Source: Bradyrhizobium diazoefficiens
Lineage (GTDB): Bacteria; Pseudomonadota; Alphaproteobacteria; Rhizobiales; Xanthobacteraceae
Assembly: GCF_016616885.1 (NCBI RefSeq)
Contig: NZ_CP067102.1
Span: 7,468,501 to 7,532,500 of the forward strand
Direction: 5' to 3'
DNA length: 64,000 nt
Below, in pieces: positions 1 through 8,821 of this stretch (position 1 is its first letter; each line of letters starts with the position of its first letter). A program made the position numbers and the translations under genes. The notes beneath the pieces are model-generated. The model saw only the letters and a program-made list of their open reading frames with translations. It did no database searches and was not told where the DNA came from.

Positions 1-227
1 CCGCCCGCTACATGTCGGGCAAGGAATACATGGCGACGGTGCAGCTCGACACCCATTTCGTCGAGGCCGGCCAGATCGGCGACATCCTGATCTCCCGCCC
101 CCGCGTGGTGCGCTCGACCCGCAGCCTGATCTTCATGAGCACCGAGGTGTCCGTCGACGACCGCTGTGTGGTGATGGCCAACGGCGTGTTCAAGATCTTG
201 AAGGGGCCGGTGCTAAACTCGCAATGA
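1..227 (+). CDS. PaaI-like hotdog thioesterase, 3' end only
   Basis: The gene is cut by the left window edge. The open frame runs from base 3 to a TGA at 225-227, giving 74 visible residues. The stretch YMATVQLDTHFVEAG, followed by a glycine/valine-rich strand pair, is typical of the C-terminal half of PaaI/YbgC-type hotdog acyl-CoA thioesterases, which hydrolyse aryl- or acyl-CoA thioesters in the cytoplasm. The active-site helix lies upstream and cannot be checked. The stop sits just before an aldo/keto reductase on the same strand, so the two may be co-transcribed. The family call is moderately safe; the substrate is unknown. Confidence 0.7.
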   Translation, partial: ARYMSGKEYMATVQLDTHFVEAGQIGDILISRPRVVRSTRSLIFMSTEVSVDDRCVVMANGVFKILKGPVLNSQ

Positions 228-277
228 CGGAAGTAGCTGGCTATGCTGCCGCCCAACGAAGCTTGAGGAAACATCCC

Positions 278-1300
278 ATGCAATACCGCAAACTTGGCCG
301 CTCTGGCCTGAAGGTGTCGCCGATCTGTCTGGGCACCATGATGTTCGGCGGGCCGACGGATGAGGCGGCATCAACGCGGATCATCGCCAAGGCGCATGAC
401 GCCGGCATCAACTTCATCGACACCGCGGACGCCTATTCGAAGGGCGGCTCCGAGGAGGTCGTGGGACGCGCGATCGGCAACAACCGTCACGCCTGGGTGC
501 TCGCGACCAAGCTCGCCAATCCCATGAACAGCGATACGCGCAACGATCCCAATCGCGTCGGGCTGTCGCGGCGCTGGGTGTTGCAGGCGGCCGACGAGAG
601 CCTGAAGCGGCTCGGCACCGACCACATCGACATCTACTATCTGCACAAGGAAGACCCTGCGACGCCGCTGGAAGAAACGGTGCGCGCGATGGGCGATCTG
701 ATCCGCGCCGGCAAGATCCGCTATTTCGGCGTCTCCAACTATCGCGCCTGGCGCGTCGCCGAGATCTGCAACATCTGCGACCGGCTCGGCATCGACCGTC
801 CGGTGGCGAGCCAGCCCTATTACAACGCGATGAACCGGATGCCCGAGGTCGAGCACTTTCCGGCCTGCGCCTATTACGGCCTCGGCATCGTGCCCTATAG
901 TCCGCTGGCGCGCGGCGTGCTCACCGGCAAATACAAGCCCGATGCGGCTCCGGACAAGGAAACGCGCGCCGGCCGCAACGACACCCGCATGATGCAGACC
1001 GAATGGCGGCCGGAATCGCTTCAGCTCGCGCAGGAGATCAAGGCCCACGCCGAGAAGAACGGCATCACCGCCGGCCAGTTCGCGGTGGCCTGGGTGCTCA
1101 ACTCCGCCTTCGTCTCGTCGATCGTCGCAGGCCCGCGCACCGAGGAGCAGTGGGACGGTTATATAAGCGCGCTCGACTATCGCTTCACCGCGGATGACGA
1201 GGCGCTGATCGACCGGCTGGTCGTGCCGGGCCATCCGTCGACGCCGGGCTACAACGACCCTGCCTATCCGATCGAGGGACGCCGCGCGCGGACGACCTGA
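278..1300 (+). CDS. aldo/keto reductase
   Basis: A 340-residue NADPH-dependent aldo/keto reductase (TIM barrel). The N-terminus MQYRKLGRSGLKVSP and GTMMFGG are classic for the family. The catalytic tetrad can be assigned: Asp and Tyr in FIDTADAYSKGG, Lys in WVLATKLANP and His in IYYLHKEDP. The late segment VSSIVAGPRTEEQ matches the cofactor-binding end. I chose the ATG at 278 because GAGG at 265-268 is well placed and homologues begin at this MQYR; an upstream ATG at 224 overlaps the preceding stop and would add 18 non-conserved residues. The length fits the YajO/L-glyceraldehyde-3-phosphate reductase-like group. The physiological carbonyl substrate cannot be told. Confidence 0.93.
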   Translation: MQYRKLGRSGLKVSPICLGTMMFGGPTDEAASTRIIAKAHDAGINFIDTADAYSKGGSEEVVGRAIGNNRHAWVLATKLANPMNSDTRNDPNRVGLSRRWVLQAADESLKRLGTDHIDIYYLHKEDPATPLEETVRAMGDLIRAGKIRYFGVSNYRAWRVAEICNICDRLGIDRPVASQPYYNAMNRMPEVEHFPACAYYGLGIVPYSPLARGVLTGKYKPDAAPDKETRAGRNDTRMMQTEWRPESLQLAQEIKAHAEKNGITAGQFAVAWVLNSAFVSSIVAGPRTEEQWDGYISALDYRFTADDEALIDRLVVPGHPSTPGYNDPAYPIEGRRARTT

Positions 1301-1315
1301 ACGCCGGGGACAACG

Positions 1316-2629
1316 ATGGCGCTTGAAGACCGCTACGGACTACCAGTCTCTGCCTCCTCGCACGAGGCAGCAAACGCCTATCGCGAAGGCGTCGATTTCA
1401 TGCTTGCCGGCTGGACCGGCGCGGCGGAGACGCTGGAACGCGCCATTGCAGCCGATCCGGATTTCGCGCTGGCCCACATCGCCCGCGCCCGGGTGCATGC
1501 GTTCTACCAGCAGGGCGATCTTGCGCGGCAGAAAGCGGCACTGGCGCGCGAGCTTGTCGCCAGGCGCGGCACGGAGCGCGAGCGCTCGCATGTCGAGACG
1601 CTGGCGCTCGCGATCGAGGGGCGCGGGCCCGATGCGATCGCGGCAATGTTCAAGCACATCGAGAGCTGGCCGCGCGATGCCATGGTGCTATCGCTGCCAC
1701 TCGGCGCGTTCGGCCTGTTCGCCTTCTCCGGCATGGCCGATCACGACCGCGCGCGGCATGAGCTGTGCGAACGCGTCGCGCATCATTATGGCGAGGACTG
1801 GTGGTTCCTGACCATGTCCGGCTGGGCGATGACCGAGAACGGCGACGTCGGCCGCGGCCGCGCCGTCACCGAGCGTGGCTTCAATCTGCGCCGGGCCAAC
1901 GCCCACGCCGCACACGCGGTGCTGCATGCGATGTTCGAGGACGGCTCGATCGAGGCAGCCGACCGTCTCGTCGACGAGTGGATTCCGACTTACGACCGCG
2001 CCGGCATCCTGCACGGCCATATCCTCTGGCATCAGGCGCTCGGCGCGCTGGAGCACGGCGATGCGGCCCGCGCGCTCACAATCTATGCCGACGTGCTGCA
2101 GCCCTCCGCCACGCAAGCGCCGCCGCTCAATATCATCACCGACAGCGCCTCGCTGCTCTGGCGCCTATCGGCCTACGGCCACGGCGTGCCGAAGGCACTC
2201 TGGGTCGAGGCCGACAGCACGGCGCAAAAACTATTCCCGAAATCGGGCCTGCCCTTTGCCGACGTTCATATGGCGCTGTTTGCGGCCGCGACGCAAAATC
2301 GCGACGCATTGGCCGCGCGTCTTGCCGTGATCGAGCAGCGGCTCGCTGACGGCAAGCTGCCGGCCGGCCCGGTGGTGCCGGCGATCTGCCGCGCGCTTGT
2401 CGCCTTCGCGGATGAGAATTACGCCGGCTGCGTGGGCGAGTTCGCGCCTGTCCTCACTGAGGTCGTGCGCATCGGCGGCAGCCGCGCCCAGCGCGAGCTG
2501 ATCGAAGACACGTTCCTTGTTGCTCTGATGCGCAGCGGCGAGCTGCCACGCGCCCGCAGCCTGCTCGATGTCCGCCTGCACCGCCGCCCGTCCTTGCGCG
2601 ATAGGCGCTGGCAGGCGGCGATGGCTTAG
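1316..2629 (+). CDS. TPR (TTC38-like) repeat protein
   Basis: A 437-residue soluble protein made of helical pairs of tetratricopeptide type, for example GAAETLERAIAADPDFALAHIARA near residues 35-60. Its overall plan resembles bacterial relatives of TTC38: an N-terminal 'LPVSASSHEAANAY' segment, several TPRs, and 'HAVLHAMFEDG' in the middle. No signal peptide or membrane segment is seen. It starts 15 bp after the aldo/keto reductase stop in the same direction, suggesting one transcript. TPR arrays bind other proteins; the partner is unknown. The function is not experimentally clear for this subfamily. Confidence 0.8.
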   Translation: MALEDRYGLPVSASSHEAANAYREGVDFMLAGWTGAAETLERAIAADPDFALAHIARARVHAFYQQGDLARQKAALARELVARRGTERERSHVETLALAIEGRGPDAIAAMFKHIESWPRDAMVLSLPLGAFGLFAFSGMADHDRARHELCERVAHHYGEDWWFLTMSGWAMTENGDVGRGRAVTERGFNLRRANAHAAHAVLHAMFEDGSIEAADRLVDEWIPTYDRAGILHGHILWHQALGALEHGDAARALTIYADVLQPSATQAPPLNIITDSASLLWRLSAYGHGVPKALWVEADSTAQKLFPKSGLPFADVHMALFAAATQNRDALAARLAVIEQRLADGKLPAGPVVPAICRALVAFADENYAGCVGEFAPVLTEVVRIGGSRAQRELIEDTFLVALMRSGELPRARSLLDVRLHRRPSLRDRRWQAAMA

Positions 2630-2819
2630 CTCTGCCACGAAAAAAACATCGGTCGAGCGGTAAGTGCCTGCTAGGACGGGTCGGGGCGATCGGGGCGAAT
2701 CGCCGATGGGTGGCGCGGTGGTATTCCAGTCGGGCTTGGCCGTGCAAACGGGATCGCAACCAATTTGCGATTCGATGGTTATTGGGCGGAACTTTCGTCC
2801 GTCCGCGGCCCCCTGGCAC

Positions 2820-3410
2820 ATGAGCCTGACGATGCGCCTCCTCCGACTGGTCCTGGCCGCCCCCTTCGTTGCTCTCGCAAGTCCTTGTTTTGCCGAGTCT
2901 TCCACGGCGATCGCGGTGAACAATCCGCCGGCGCAGCAGAATTCCCTCGTCGACATGCTGGCGCTGATGTCGGGCCACTGCAAGACACTGAAGGTCGCCG
3001 GGAGACCCTTTGCCTGCAAGACCGTGGCCTTCGCCCATGACGACAAGGGGCGGGTCAATTTCGCGGTCGCCGTCGACGACCCCAGCGACGAGAACCATGT
3101 CGTGTCGTTCTCCGGCGAGAACGGCAAGCGAGCCGACGACAATTCCTACGAGCTGCCGGTCGACCGCATGCTGCTCAACTCCAAGAATAGGCCGAAGATC
3201 GACGGCCTGCCAGTCCCGGCTGCGCAGACCTCCACCGGCACCTGCCGCCAGACCGGCAATTTCGCCGCCAGGAAGGTGAACGACGTCACCTGCTCCGCGA
3301 CCGACAATGAAGGCCGGAAGTATGAACTGCTGTTCGTCTCCGACGGTAAGCCGGTGAGCGTGCGCCGCATCAGGCAGTCATCGCCCTCGGTCCAGGATCC
3401 GTTCAAGTAG
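2820..3410 (+). CDS. exported protein of unknown function
   Basis: A 196-residue protein with a clear Sec signal peptide (MRLLRLVLAAPFVALASPCFAES, cleavage probably after FAE or CFA). The mature part has four Cys (GHCKTL, FACKT, GTCRQ, VTCSA), which could form two disulfides in the periplasm. The open frame reaches upstream to 2664, but the signal peptide sets the start at ATG 2820 or ATG 2832; neither has a strong Shine-Dalgarno. No known domain is recognised. Confidence 0.7.
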   Translation: MSLTMRLLRLVLAAPFVALASPCFAESSTAIAVNNPPAQQNSLVDMLALMSGHCKTLKVAGRPFACKTVAFAHDDKGRVNFAVAVDDPSDENHVVSFSGENGKRADDNSYELPVDRMLLNSKNRPKIDGLPVPAAQTSTGTCRQTGNFAARKVNDVTCSATDNEGRKYELLFVSDGKPVSVRRIRQSSPSVQDPFK

Positions 3411-3466
3411 CGCCATCATTCGTCGTCGTGAGCATGTATGATCGCGGCCATGCTTCGGAGTGACCC

Positions 3467-3814
3467 ATGACGCGCGACCGCCTGTTTCTGGTACGCCCCG
3501 ATTTCGAGGATCCGGCCTATCCGGGCCGGCGCTTCTATTGCTGGCATTGCGCGCTGATCGAAGGCCTGCTCGCCTCGTTTCCTGCGCTGGCCGAGAGGCT
3601 CGACGTCGAGCGCGTCGCTTGGCCGAAGCCGCGGCAGGCCGTGATCGCGCTGGTCGGCGAGGAGAACCAGTGGCTGCCGCTGCTCGTGCTGGCGGATGGG
3701 GCGACTTCGCCGCACCAGACCGGCAGCTATCAGGGGCGCGCCATCATCGCCGACAAGGACGCCATCCTCGCCGCGCTGTCCGAGCGCCACGGCTTTCCCC
3801 ATCCGCATCCATGA
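3467..3814 (+). CDS. DUF3088-type protein with CxxC motif
   Basis: A 115-residue protein matching the DUF3088 family as I recall it: N-terminal RLFLVRPDFEDPAYPGRRFYCWHCALIEG, then a conserved W..L.V segment. The CWHC motif near residues 26-29 looks like a thioredoxin/glutaredoxin redox pair, and the strand order after it (VERVAWPKPRQ, LPLLVLADG) fits a thioredoxin-like fold. The biochemical role is unknown. It is followed by an isochorismatase-like hydrolase on the same strand about 90 bp downstream. Confidence 0.75.
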   Translation: MTRDRLFLVRPDFEDPAYPGRRFYCWHCALIEGLLASFPALAERLDVERVAWPKPRQAVIALVGEENQWLPLLVLADGATSPHQTGSYQGRAIIADKDAILAALSERHGFPHPHP

Positions 3815-3903
3815 GGCCTCCGTCCCGAAACGAGGGAAAATCGGCATTGCCTGGCTCGACTATCGCCTCGCATATTCTCGACAAAACTCCGGAATCCCTC
3901 GCC

Positions 3904-4479
3904 ATGCCCCATCCCCTCCCCGCCCTCATCGTCGTCGACGTCCAGCGCGCATTCGACGAATGGGAGGCGGCGGGCAAGCGGCGCAACAATCCGGACGCGG
4001 TGGCGCGCATCGTCGATCTGCTCGCGGCGTTCCGGGCGAGCGGCGCGCCGATCTTCCACATCCGCCACGAAGGCACCAAGCCGAACTCGACGTTCCTGCC
4101 GTCGCGCACCGGTTACGCCGTCAAGGACGAGGCGCGCGAACGGAACGGCGAGCCCGTGATCGTCAAGCGCGTCAACAGCGCCTTCATCGGCACCGACCTC
4201 GAGACGCGCCTGCGCGCGAGCGACTTCGCCACGCTCGTGATCTGCGGCGCGACTACCAATCATTGCGTGGAGACGACGACGCGCATGGCGGGCAATCTCG
4301 GCTTCGACGCCGCCCTCGTGCGCGACGCGACCTGGACGTTCGATCGCGTCGGCCCCGACGGCGACACGCATTCGGCCGAATCCATTCACGCGATGACGCT
4401 GTCGAATCTAAACAGCGAATTTGCCCGCATCGTGACCACGAACGAGGTGATCACTGCGCTCGTAGCGGTGCGACAATAA
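3904..4479 (+). CDS. isochorismatase-like cysteine hydrolase
   Basis: A 191-residue member of the isochorismatase/nicotinamidase hydrolase superfamily. The catalytic triad is readable: Asp in LIVVDVQRAF, Lys in VIVKRVNSAF and Cys in GATTNHCVETT, with the preceding cis-peptide region. These enzymes hydrolyse amides or vinyl ethers in the cytoplasm. The start is the ATG at 3904 because homologues begin immediately before the ALIVVDVQ strand; the open frame continues upstream to 3460 but reads through the DUF3088 gene in another frame. The substrate cannot be assigned. Confidence 0.9.
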   Translation: MPHPLPALIVVDVQRAFDEWEAAGKRRNNPDAVARIVDLLAAFRASGAPIFHIRHEGTKPNSTFLPSRTGYAVKDEARERNGEPVIVKRVNSAFIGTDLETRLRASDFATLVICGATTNHCVETTTRMAGNLGFDAALVRDATWTFDRVGPDGDTHSAESIHAMTLSNLNSEFARIVTTNEVITALVAVRQ

Positions 4480-4589
4480 ATCCCAGCGCGATTTCGCGCC
4501 GATTGTCTGCGTCGTTTCGACGCCCGCACTCGCCGGAACGCGACCAATGCCCATCTGTTGTCACTCGACATCTCAACTGGAGTGATGAC

Positions 4590-4910
4590 ATGAAGTATCT
4601 CTTTGTCGCGATGGCCATCGGCGCTGCGGCGTTGGCCGGCGGATCCGCGGCCAACGCGGCTACCGGCGGCAAGGCCAAGCCGAACGCGCAGACGCGCCAA
4701 TCGACCGACATCAGCGCGCAGCACAGGCACTATCAATATGGCCATCGCCATCACCGCTGGCACCCTCAGTACGGCGGCTACTACCGTCCACATTATCGCA
4801 GCTATGGCTACTATCCACGGCACCGGGGCTATTACGGCGGCGGACCGTACGGTTACTATGGTGGCGGCGGCCCGGGCGTGACGTTCAGCTTCGGCGGCAA
4901 TCGCTGGTGA
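4590..4910 (+). CDS. His/Gly/Tyr-rich small exported protein
   Basis: A 106-residue protein with a Sec signal peptide (MKYLFVAMAIGAAALAGGSAANA) and a mature part of low complexity, rich in His, Tyr, Gly and Arg (HRHYQYGHRHHRWHPQYGGYY and later GGGPYGYYGGGGPG). The ATG at 4590 is preceded by GGAG at 4579-4582. His-rich secreted peptides of this kind are common in Rhizobiales; metal binding or surface association is plausible but not shown. It is convergent with the flavin amine oxidase downstream. Confidence 0.7.
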   Translation: MKYLFVAMAIGAAALAGGSAANAATGGKAKPNAQTRQSTDISAQHRHYQYGHRHHRWHPQYGGYYRPHYRSYGYYPRHRGYYGGGPYGYYGGGGPGVTFSFGGNRW

Positions 4911-4917
4911 GCCCAAA

Positions 4918-4945
4918 GGCTCGCAGAGATGCGGGCCTTCTTTCT
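4918..4945. terminator. hairpin terminator between convergent genes
   Basis: GGCTCGCA at 4918-4925 pairs with TGCGGGCC at 4930-4937 (one G-T wobble), followed by TTCTTTCT on the plus strand. It lies in the 34-bp gap between two convergent genes, so it can end the plus-strand transcript. Confidence 0.5.
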
Positions 4946-6210
4946 CAACCCTGCAAGATGAGGCCAGCCGTCTCCACGCCGCTCGCAAGTGCAGCCTCGA
5001 CTGTTCCCATGTCGCGGCCACGATAGAGCGCCTCGCCGGAGAACAGCACGGAGCCATCGGCGCGCGCGAGGATCTCCTGCGCCGCCCGCGTCTGCGGCGT
5101 CGCCCACGAATAGGCGCCGCGGGCGAATGGATCGTGCGCCCAGTTGGCGGCCGCGGCCGCAACGAGGCCCCGCGCGATGTCCTCGCGCGGCCGGTTGAAG
5201 ATTGCAGCGAGTGAATCGAGCCCGGCGTCGATCAGCCCCTGTGGGTCAAGGTGCGACAGCTCGGCTGTCCGCGGACCGCCGAACCATCCGGTAAGCACGT
5301 GATGCTGATCCTGCCGTGTCCACCACACGGGAATGGTCTCGTCCGACAACAAGAAGAGCATGTCCGCAAGCTCTTCCCGTTCGCGCCACCATGGCCGCTT
5401 GAAGCGCAGCAGGAGTTTGATGACGCTGCCGAAGCCGATATCGTCGGCGGCGGCCGCCTTCGTGCGTGCGGCTGCAGGCAGCGCGATCTCGCGCAATAGC
5501 GGCAGCGGCACGGTCAGGATCACGCGATCGCAGATTTGTTCCTCGCCGCCGGCGCAACGGACAACAACCTTGCCGCCGCTCTCCTCGATCGCCACGACCA
5601 CGGCACCCAGGTGAATGGCAGCACCAGATTTGCGACATTCAGCCGCCAAAAAATCGATCAGCCTGCCATAGCCACCGTCGATACGGCCCTGCGTCGCGTG
5701 TCCGTCATTCATCCACTCGTCGCGCAGCGCCAGCGTCGAGGCGCGCTCGGGGTCGGCCGCATCATAGCCCTCCACCATGCGTTCGACGGCGTGCCGCAAG
5801 CGCGCATATTCCGGCCCGGCGAAATGCCGGCGCAGGAAATCGGCGACGGTGAGATCGTCCGTCAGCTCCTTCACTGCGGCATGAAGCTTTTCGTGATAGG
5901 CATCGCGCGGGCTCTCCCGCGAGAACGCCTTGCCGTCAAAGCTCCACTGCGTGCCTCCGATCGTCCGCACCGACAGCCCGGCCTCGCGCGCGAGACCGCG
6001 CGTGACCGGCGCTTCGCCATGAACGAACTCGGCGCCGCCATCGGCGGCATAGCCGAACTCCGAGGCCGGCAGCGGATGGATGCGCCCGCCGCAGCGGTCG
6101 CGCGCTTCCAGAATCGTGACGCGTTTGCCCGCCCGCGCAAGCGCGCGAGCCGCCATCAGGCTGGCCGCGCCCGCGCCGACGATGACGATATGCTCTGACG
6201 TGTCCGACAT
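4945..6210 (-). CDS. FAD-dependent amine oxidase family protein
   Basis: A 421-residue flavoprotein of the monoamine oxidase/polyamine oxidase family. The dinucleotide-binding motif is HIVIVGAGAASLMAARALA with a following acidic ILEARDRCGGR, the signature that places the FAD ribose and the 'GGR' loop. The C-terminal FAD motif is seen in VLFSGEALYRGRDMGTVEAALASG. The middle contains YDAADPERAS and GYGRLIDFLAAE, which match the substrate domain. No signal peptide or CxxC is seen. It is followed 9 bp upstream on the same strand by the RibD-type reductase, so the two probably share a transcript. The amine substrate is unknown. Confidence 0.9.
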   Translation of the reverse strand: MSDTSEHIVIVGAGAASLMAARALARAGKRVTILEARDRCGGRIHPLPASEFGYAADGGAEFVHGEAPVTRGLAREAGLSVRTIGGTQWSFDGKAFSRESPRDAYHEKLHAAVKELTDDLTVADFLRRHFAGPEYARLRHAVERMVEGYDAADPERASTLALRDEWMNDGHATQGRIDGGYGRLIDFLAAECRKSGAAIHLGAVVVAIEESGGKVVVRCAGGEEQICDRVILTVPLPLLREIALPAAARTKAAAADDIGFGSVIKLLLRFKRPWWREREELADMLFLLSDETIPVWWTRQDQHHVLTGWFGGPRTAELSHLDPQGLIDAGLDSLAAIFNRPREDIARGLVAAAAANWAHDPFARGAYSWATPQTRAAQEILARADGSVLFSGEALYRGRDMGTVEAALASGVETAGLILQG

Positions 6211-6219
6211 TGCCGTTGC

Positions 6220-6924
6220 TTATTGGCCCGCGGCGCCGTTCTGGATCAAGTAGCGCAGCAACAGCACGCCACCGCCGAGCTGCCGCGTGCTCTCCAGCGT
6301 CATCGCAGTGAGCGGCGCGCGCTTGTCGTGGTCCGCCTCGGTCGAATCGAACACGAAGGGCGCGCCCCTGGCGCCGTCGATCGCCGGGCTGAGGATCAGG
6401 TTGAATTCGTCGATCAGGCCGGCGCGCAGGAACGCGCCATTGGCGACGCCGCCGCCCTCCACCAGCAGGCGCTTGACGCCAAGCTCGCGATTGAGGATCT
6501 CGACCGCCAATACGAGGTCGATCTCGGACTTACCGGCGAAGATATAGGAGACGCCCTCGCCGCGCAGGCCGGCGAGATGCGAGTCCGGCACGCTCTCGGT
6601 CAGCACCACGACGATCGGATCGCCGCCGATGTCGGAGCGGCCCCATCCGATCTTGCCGTGCGCGTCGAGCACCACGCCGTAGGTTTTCGCGTCGCGCCGC
6701 GCGAACCAGTTTTCGCGTGGGAATTTTTCGTTCGGCATCTCGGGATAGGGCTTGCCCTTGGCGAACTCGGAGCCGGTGACGCGGCCGATCACCCAGGCGT
6801 CGCCGCCGAGCTCGTCATGGATTTTCTCGAACCAGTCGGTGCCGGCACCCTTCGGACGCCAGCGGCTCGGATGCGTGCGGCCGTCGAGGCTCGCGTGCAT
6901 CAGGCAGATGACATAAGGTTTCAT
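6220..6924 (-). CDS. RibD C-terminal / dihydrofolate-reductase-like protein
   Basis: A 234-residue single-domain reductase of the RibD C-terminal family (DHFR fold). It opens with KPYVICLMHASLDGR, has the NADPH-binding GVKRLLVEGGGVANGAFLRAGL segment and the following LIDEFNLILSP, all characteristic of the family. No deaminase domain is fused, so it is not a full riboflavin-biosynthesis RibD and may reduce another substrate. It is transcribed on the minus strand just before the amine oxidase. Confidence 0.88.
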   Translation of the reverse strand: MKPYVICLMHASLDGRTHPSRWRPKGAGTDWFEKIHDELGGDAWVIGRVTGSEFAKGKPYPEMPNEKFPRENWFARRDAKTYGVVLDAHGKIGWGRSDIGGDPIVVVLTESVPDSHLAGLRGEGVSYIFAGKSEIDLVLAVEILNRELGVKRLLVEGGGVANGAFLRAGLIDEFNLILSPAIDGARGAPFVFDSTEADHDKRAPLTAMTLESTRQLGGGVLLLRYLIQNGAAGQ

Positions 6925-6946
6925 GCGGATTCTCCGAACCGGCCTC

Positions 6947-7606
6947 TCAGGCCGGCTTATCGTTTCCGGCGCGATCGTTCACGATCACCGCGAGCGGATT
7001 GAGTTTTGGCGGCGCGACCAGCTTGAGCGTGTTGCTATCATGATGATTGAACGGCGCACCGCGGACGAACAACTCCGTCTCGATCTGATAACTCCAGCTG
7101 CCGTCGTCGTTGAAGGCGATGTCGCAACGGTAACTATCGGTGCGGAACGCTTGTTCCAGGAAGTCGGTCGAGCAGATTCCGTAAGCGGTGTCGCCGCGCT
7201 TCGCCGTGACGGAGATCTTCTTGTCATCCGGCTTGGCCCGGCCGGAGGCCAGCAGCACCTGCCCACGTGGAATCGCCAGCGTCTGCAGAATCAGTCCGGT
7301 CGCAGGCTCCCAGAGCCAGTAGCCGACCTGGTCGTGGAAAGTGATATCTTCCTCGGGCGTGTTGATGTGGATGTGATAGCGCAATCCATAGAATAGCTGC
7401 GGTCCGTTGGCCTGCGGATCGATCGGGTCCATCCGGATATGCTCGATGAAGGTCCGCCGCTCCGGCCCATCCGCCTTCGGATTGATATCGATGCCCTTGT
7501 CCGCCCGCCAGGCGCCGGCGAGCCGGCGGAGCGGCCCGAGATTGGCGAGACTGTCGGGCGAGACGTCCTCGGGCTCGGTGAAGATGTCGGCGGGAAGGGG
7601 CAGCAT
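6947..7606 (-). CDS. nitrobindin-like heme-binding beta-barrel protein
   Basis: A 219-residue FABP-family protein. The segment LANLGPLRRLAGAWRADKG corresponds to the GxWxGxG-type opening motif of nitrobindin/THAP4-like barrels, and alternating strands follow (YGLRYHIHINTP, FHDQVGYWLWEP, ILQTLAIPRGQVLLASG). Relatives bind ferric heme and nitric oxide or peroxynitrite; a proximal His would lie near the C-terminus, where NHHDSNTLKL is a candidate. I use the ATG at 7606, preceded by GAGG, instead of an upstream start at 7645. Confidence 0.75.
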   Translation of the reverse strand: MLPLPADIFTEPEDVSPDSLANLGPLRRLAGAWRADKGIDINPKADGPERRTFIEHIRMDPIDPQANGPQLFYGLRYHIHINTPEEDITFHDQVGYWLWEPATGLILQTLAIPRGQVLLASGRAKPDDKKISVTAKRGDTAYGICSTDFLEQAFRTDSYRCDIAFNDDGSWSYQIETELFVRGAPFNHHDSNTLKLVAPPKLNPLAVIVNDRAGNDKPA

Positions 7607-7739
7607 GGAGACCTCGCATCGTTGCGCGGAGCAGCAATAGCACAAGGGCGAATCGAGCGGAATGCGACGCGATCTCGGGTCTGCTCGGCGTGTGTGAGGC
7701 GCCGATCATTGGGTGATGGTGCGCGCGACATATCGCGGC

Positions 7740-8609
7740 TCACCGCTTTGTCTTCGGAAGCACCATTCTGCCCTGTGAAGCAATGCCGCCCCATTTGGCG
7801 GACCAGCTGACCTCCGAGGCGGAGGATCGCTCGATGGCCTTCCGGTCCCACGCCCCCTGCAGCGTAAACAGGGCGCCTTGGGGATCGACACATCGCACGA
7901 TCCAGCAATCGTCGGGCAGCTCGATCGGTCCCTGGAGAACCCGCCCTCTGCCGGCATTGACCCGTCTGGCCGCCGCGCCGACATCGTCGACATTGAAGTA
8001 ATGCAGCCAGCAGGCCTGCGATACGCTCGGACGCTTGGTGAGCATGCCGCCGATCGTCTGCCCGGCCACGGAAAACAATTCGTAGACGCTTGCCGGATCG
8101 GTTCCAGCGGACGGCTTTTTCCAACCAAGAAGCTCGCCATAAAACGGAAAGATCCTGCGTTGGTCTTCGGCCAGCAGCTCGTGCCAGCCCACGCGCCCGG
8201 GCTTGTCGGTTCCGCCCGGTTGCGATTGGCCATATGTCAGGCCCGTGACCAGCGCGAATGTCGCCCCTTGCGGATCGGCGACCACTGCAATGCGGCCGAT
8301 GTTGCTGTCGGTCGGCGAGACCAGGATCGCGCCCCCAAGCGGGTGGATCCGCGCGATCGTCGCATCCATGTCATCGACGGCGACGTAGCCGAGCCATCTC
8401 GGCGTTGCTCCCATGCGAACTCCCTCTTCCGGGAGATTCATGAGACCGACGACCGGCGCGTTGCCTGCAGTCAGCAACGTGTAGGCCAGCTCGGGGCTCG
8501 ACGCATCCTTCACAGCCCAGCCGACGACGTCGGCGTAAAAAGCAGCGGCTGACGGCATGTCCGTCGTCAGAAGCTCATACCAAACGAAGCGTCCGCGCTG
8601 GTCGGCCAA
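7740..8609 (-). CDS. two-domain VOC (glyoxalase-like) protein
   Basis: A 289-residue protein built of two vicinal-oxygen-chelate modules. The first spans residues ~6-122 (FVWYELLTTDMPSAAAFYADVVGW ... VVADPQGATFALV) and the second ~140-255 (VGWHELLAEDQRRIFPFYGELLGW ... CVDPQGALFTLQG). Such paired modules form the metal site in glyoxalase-type enzymes or antibiotic-binding proteins; the CAV/CFP-30 type of this family is common in actinobacteria and rhizobia. A metal-binding His/Glu set is only partly visible, so catalytic activity is uncertain. Confidence 0.85.
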   Translation of the reverse strand: MADQRGRFVWYELLTTDMPSAAAFYADVVGWAVKDASSPELAYTLLTAGNAPVVGLMNLPEEGVRMGATPRWLGYVAVDDMDATIARIHPLGGAILVSPTDSNIGRIAVVADPQGATFALVTGLTYGQSQPGGTDKPGRVGWHELLAEDQRRIFPFYGELLGWKKPSAGTDPASVYELFSVAGQTIGGMLTKRPSVSQACWLHYFNVDDVGAAARRVNAGRGRVLQGPIELPDDCWIVRCVDPQGALFTLQGAWDRKAIERSSASEVSWSAKWGGIASQGRMVLPKTKR

Positions 8610-8821
8610 GCTAGCTTCCCCGTTCGAGCGGACAGACGATGGCGCACTGCATCATGCTGCTCGGCACTATCGACAAGAATTTGCCGCGATGTCGTTCATG
8701 AAGATGAATGCAATCTAAACGAGCGCCATACCATTTCGTGTTCACGTGAATCTTGCCCAGTTTGATGGCCCGGCGTAGGATCATCGGAGAAGATCGTTCT
8801 TCCAACTTGGAGGATGCGGCC

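Noticed and set aside
371..1234. Minus-strand frame of 287 residues opposite the aldo/keto reductase
   Set aside because: It lies on the antisense of a well-supported enzyme and has the Ala/Arg/Gly-rich composition of an antisense reading in GC-rich DNA.
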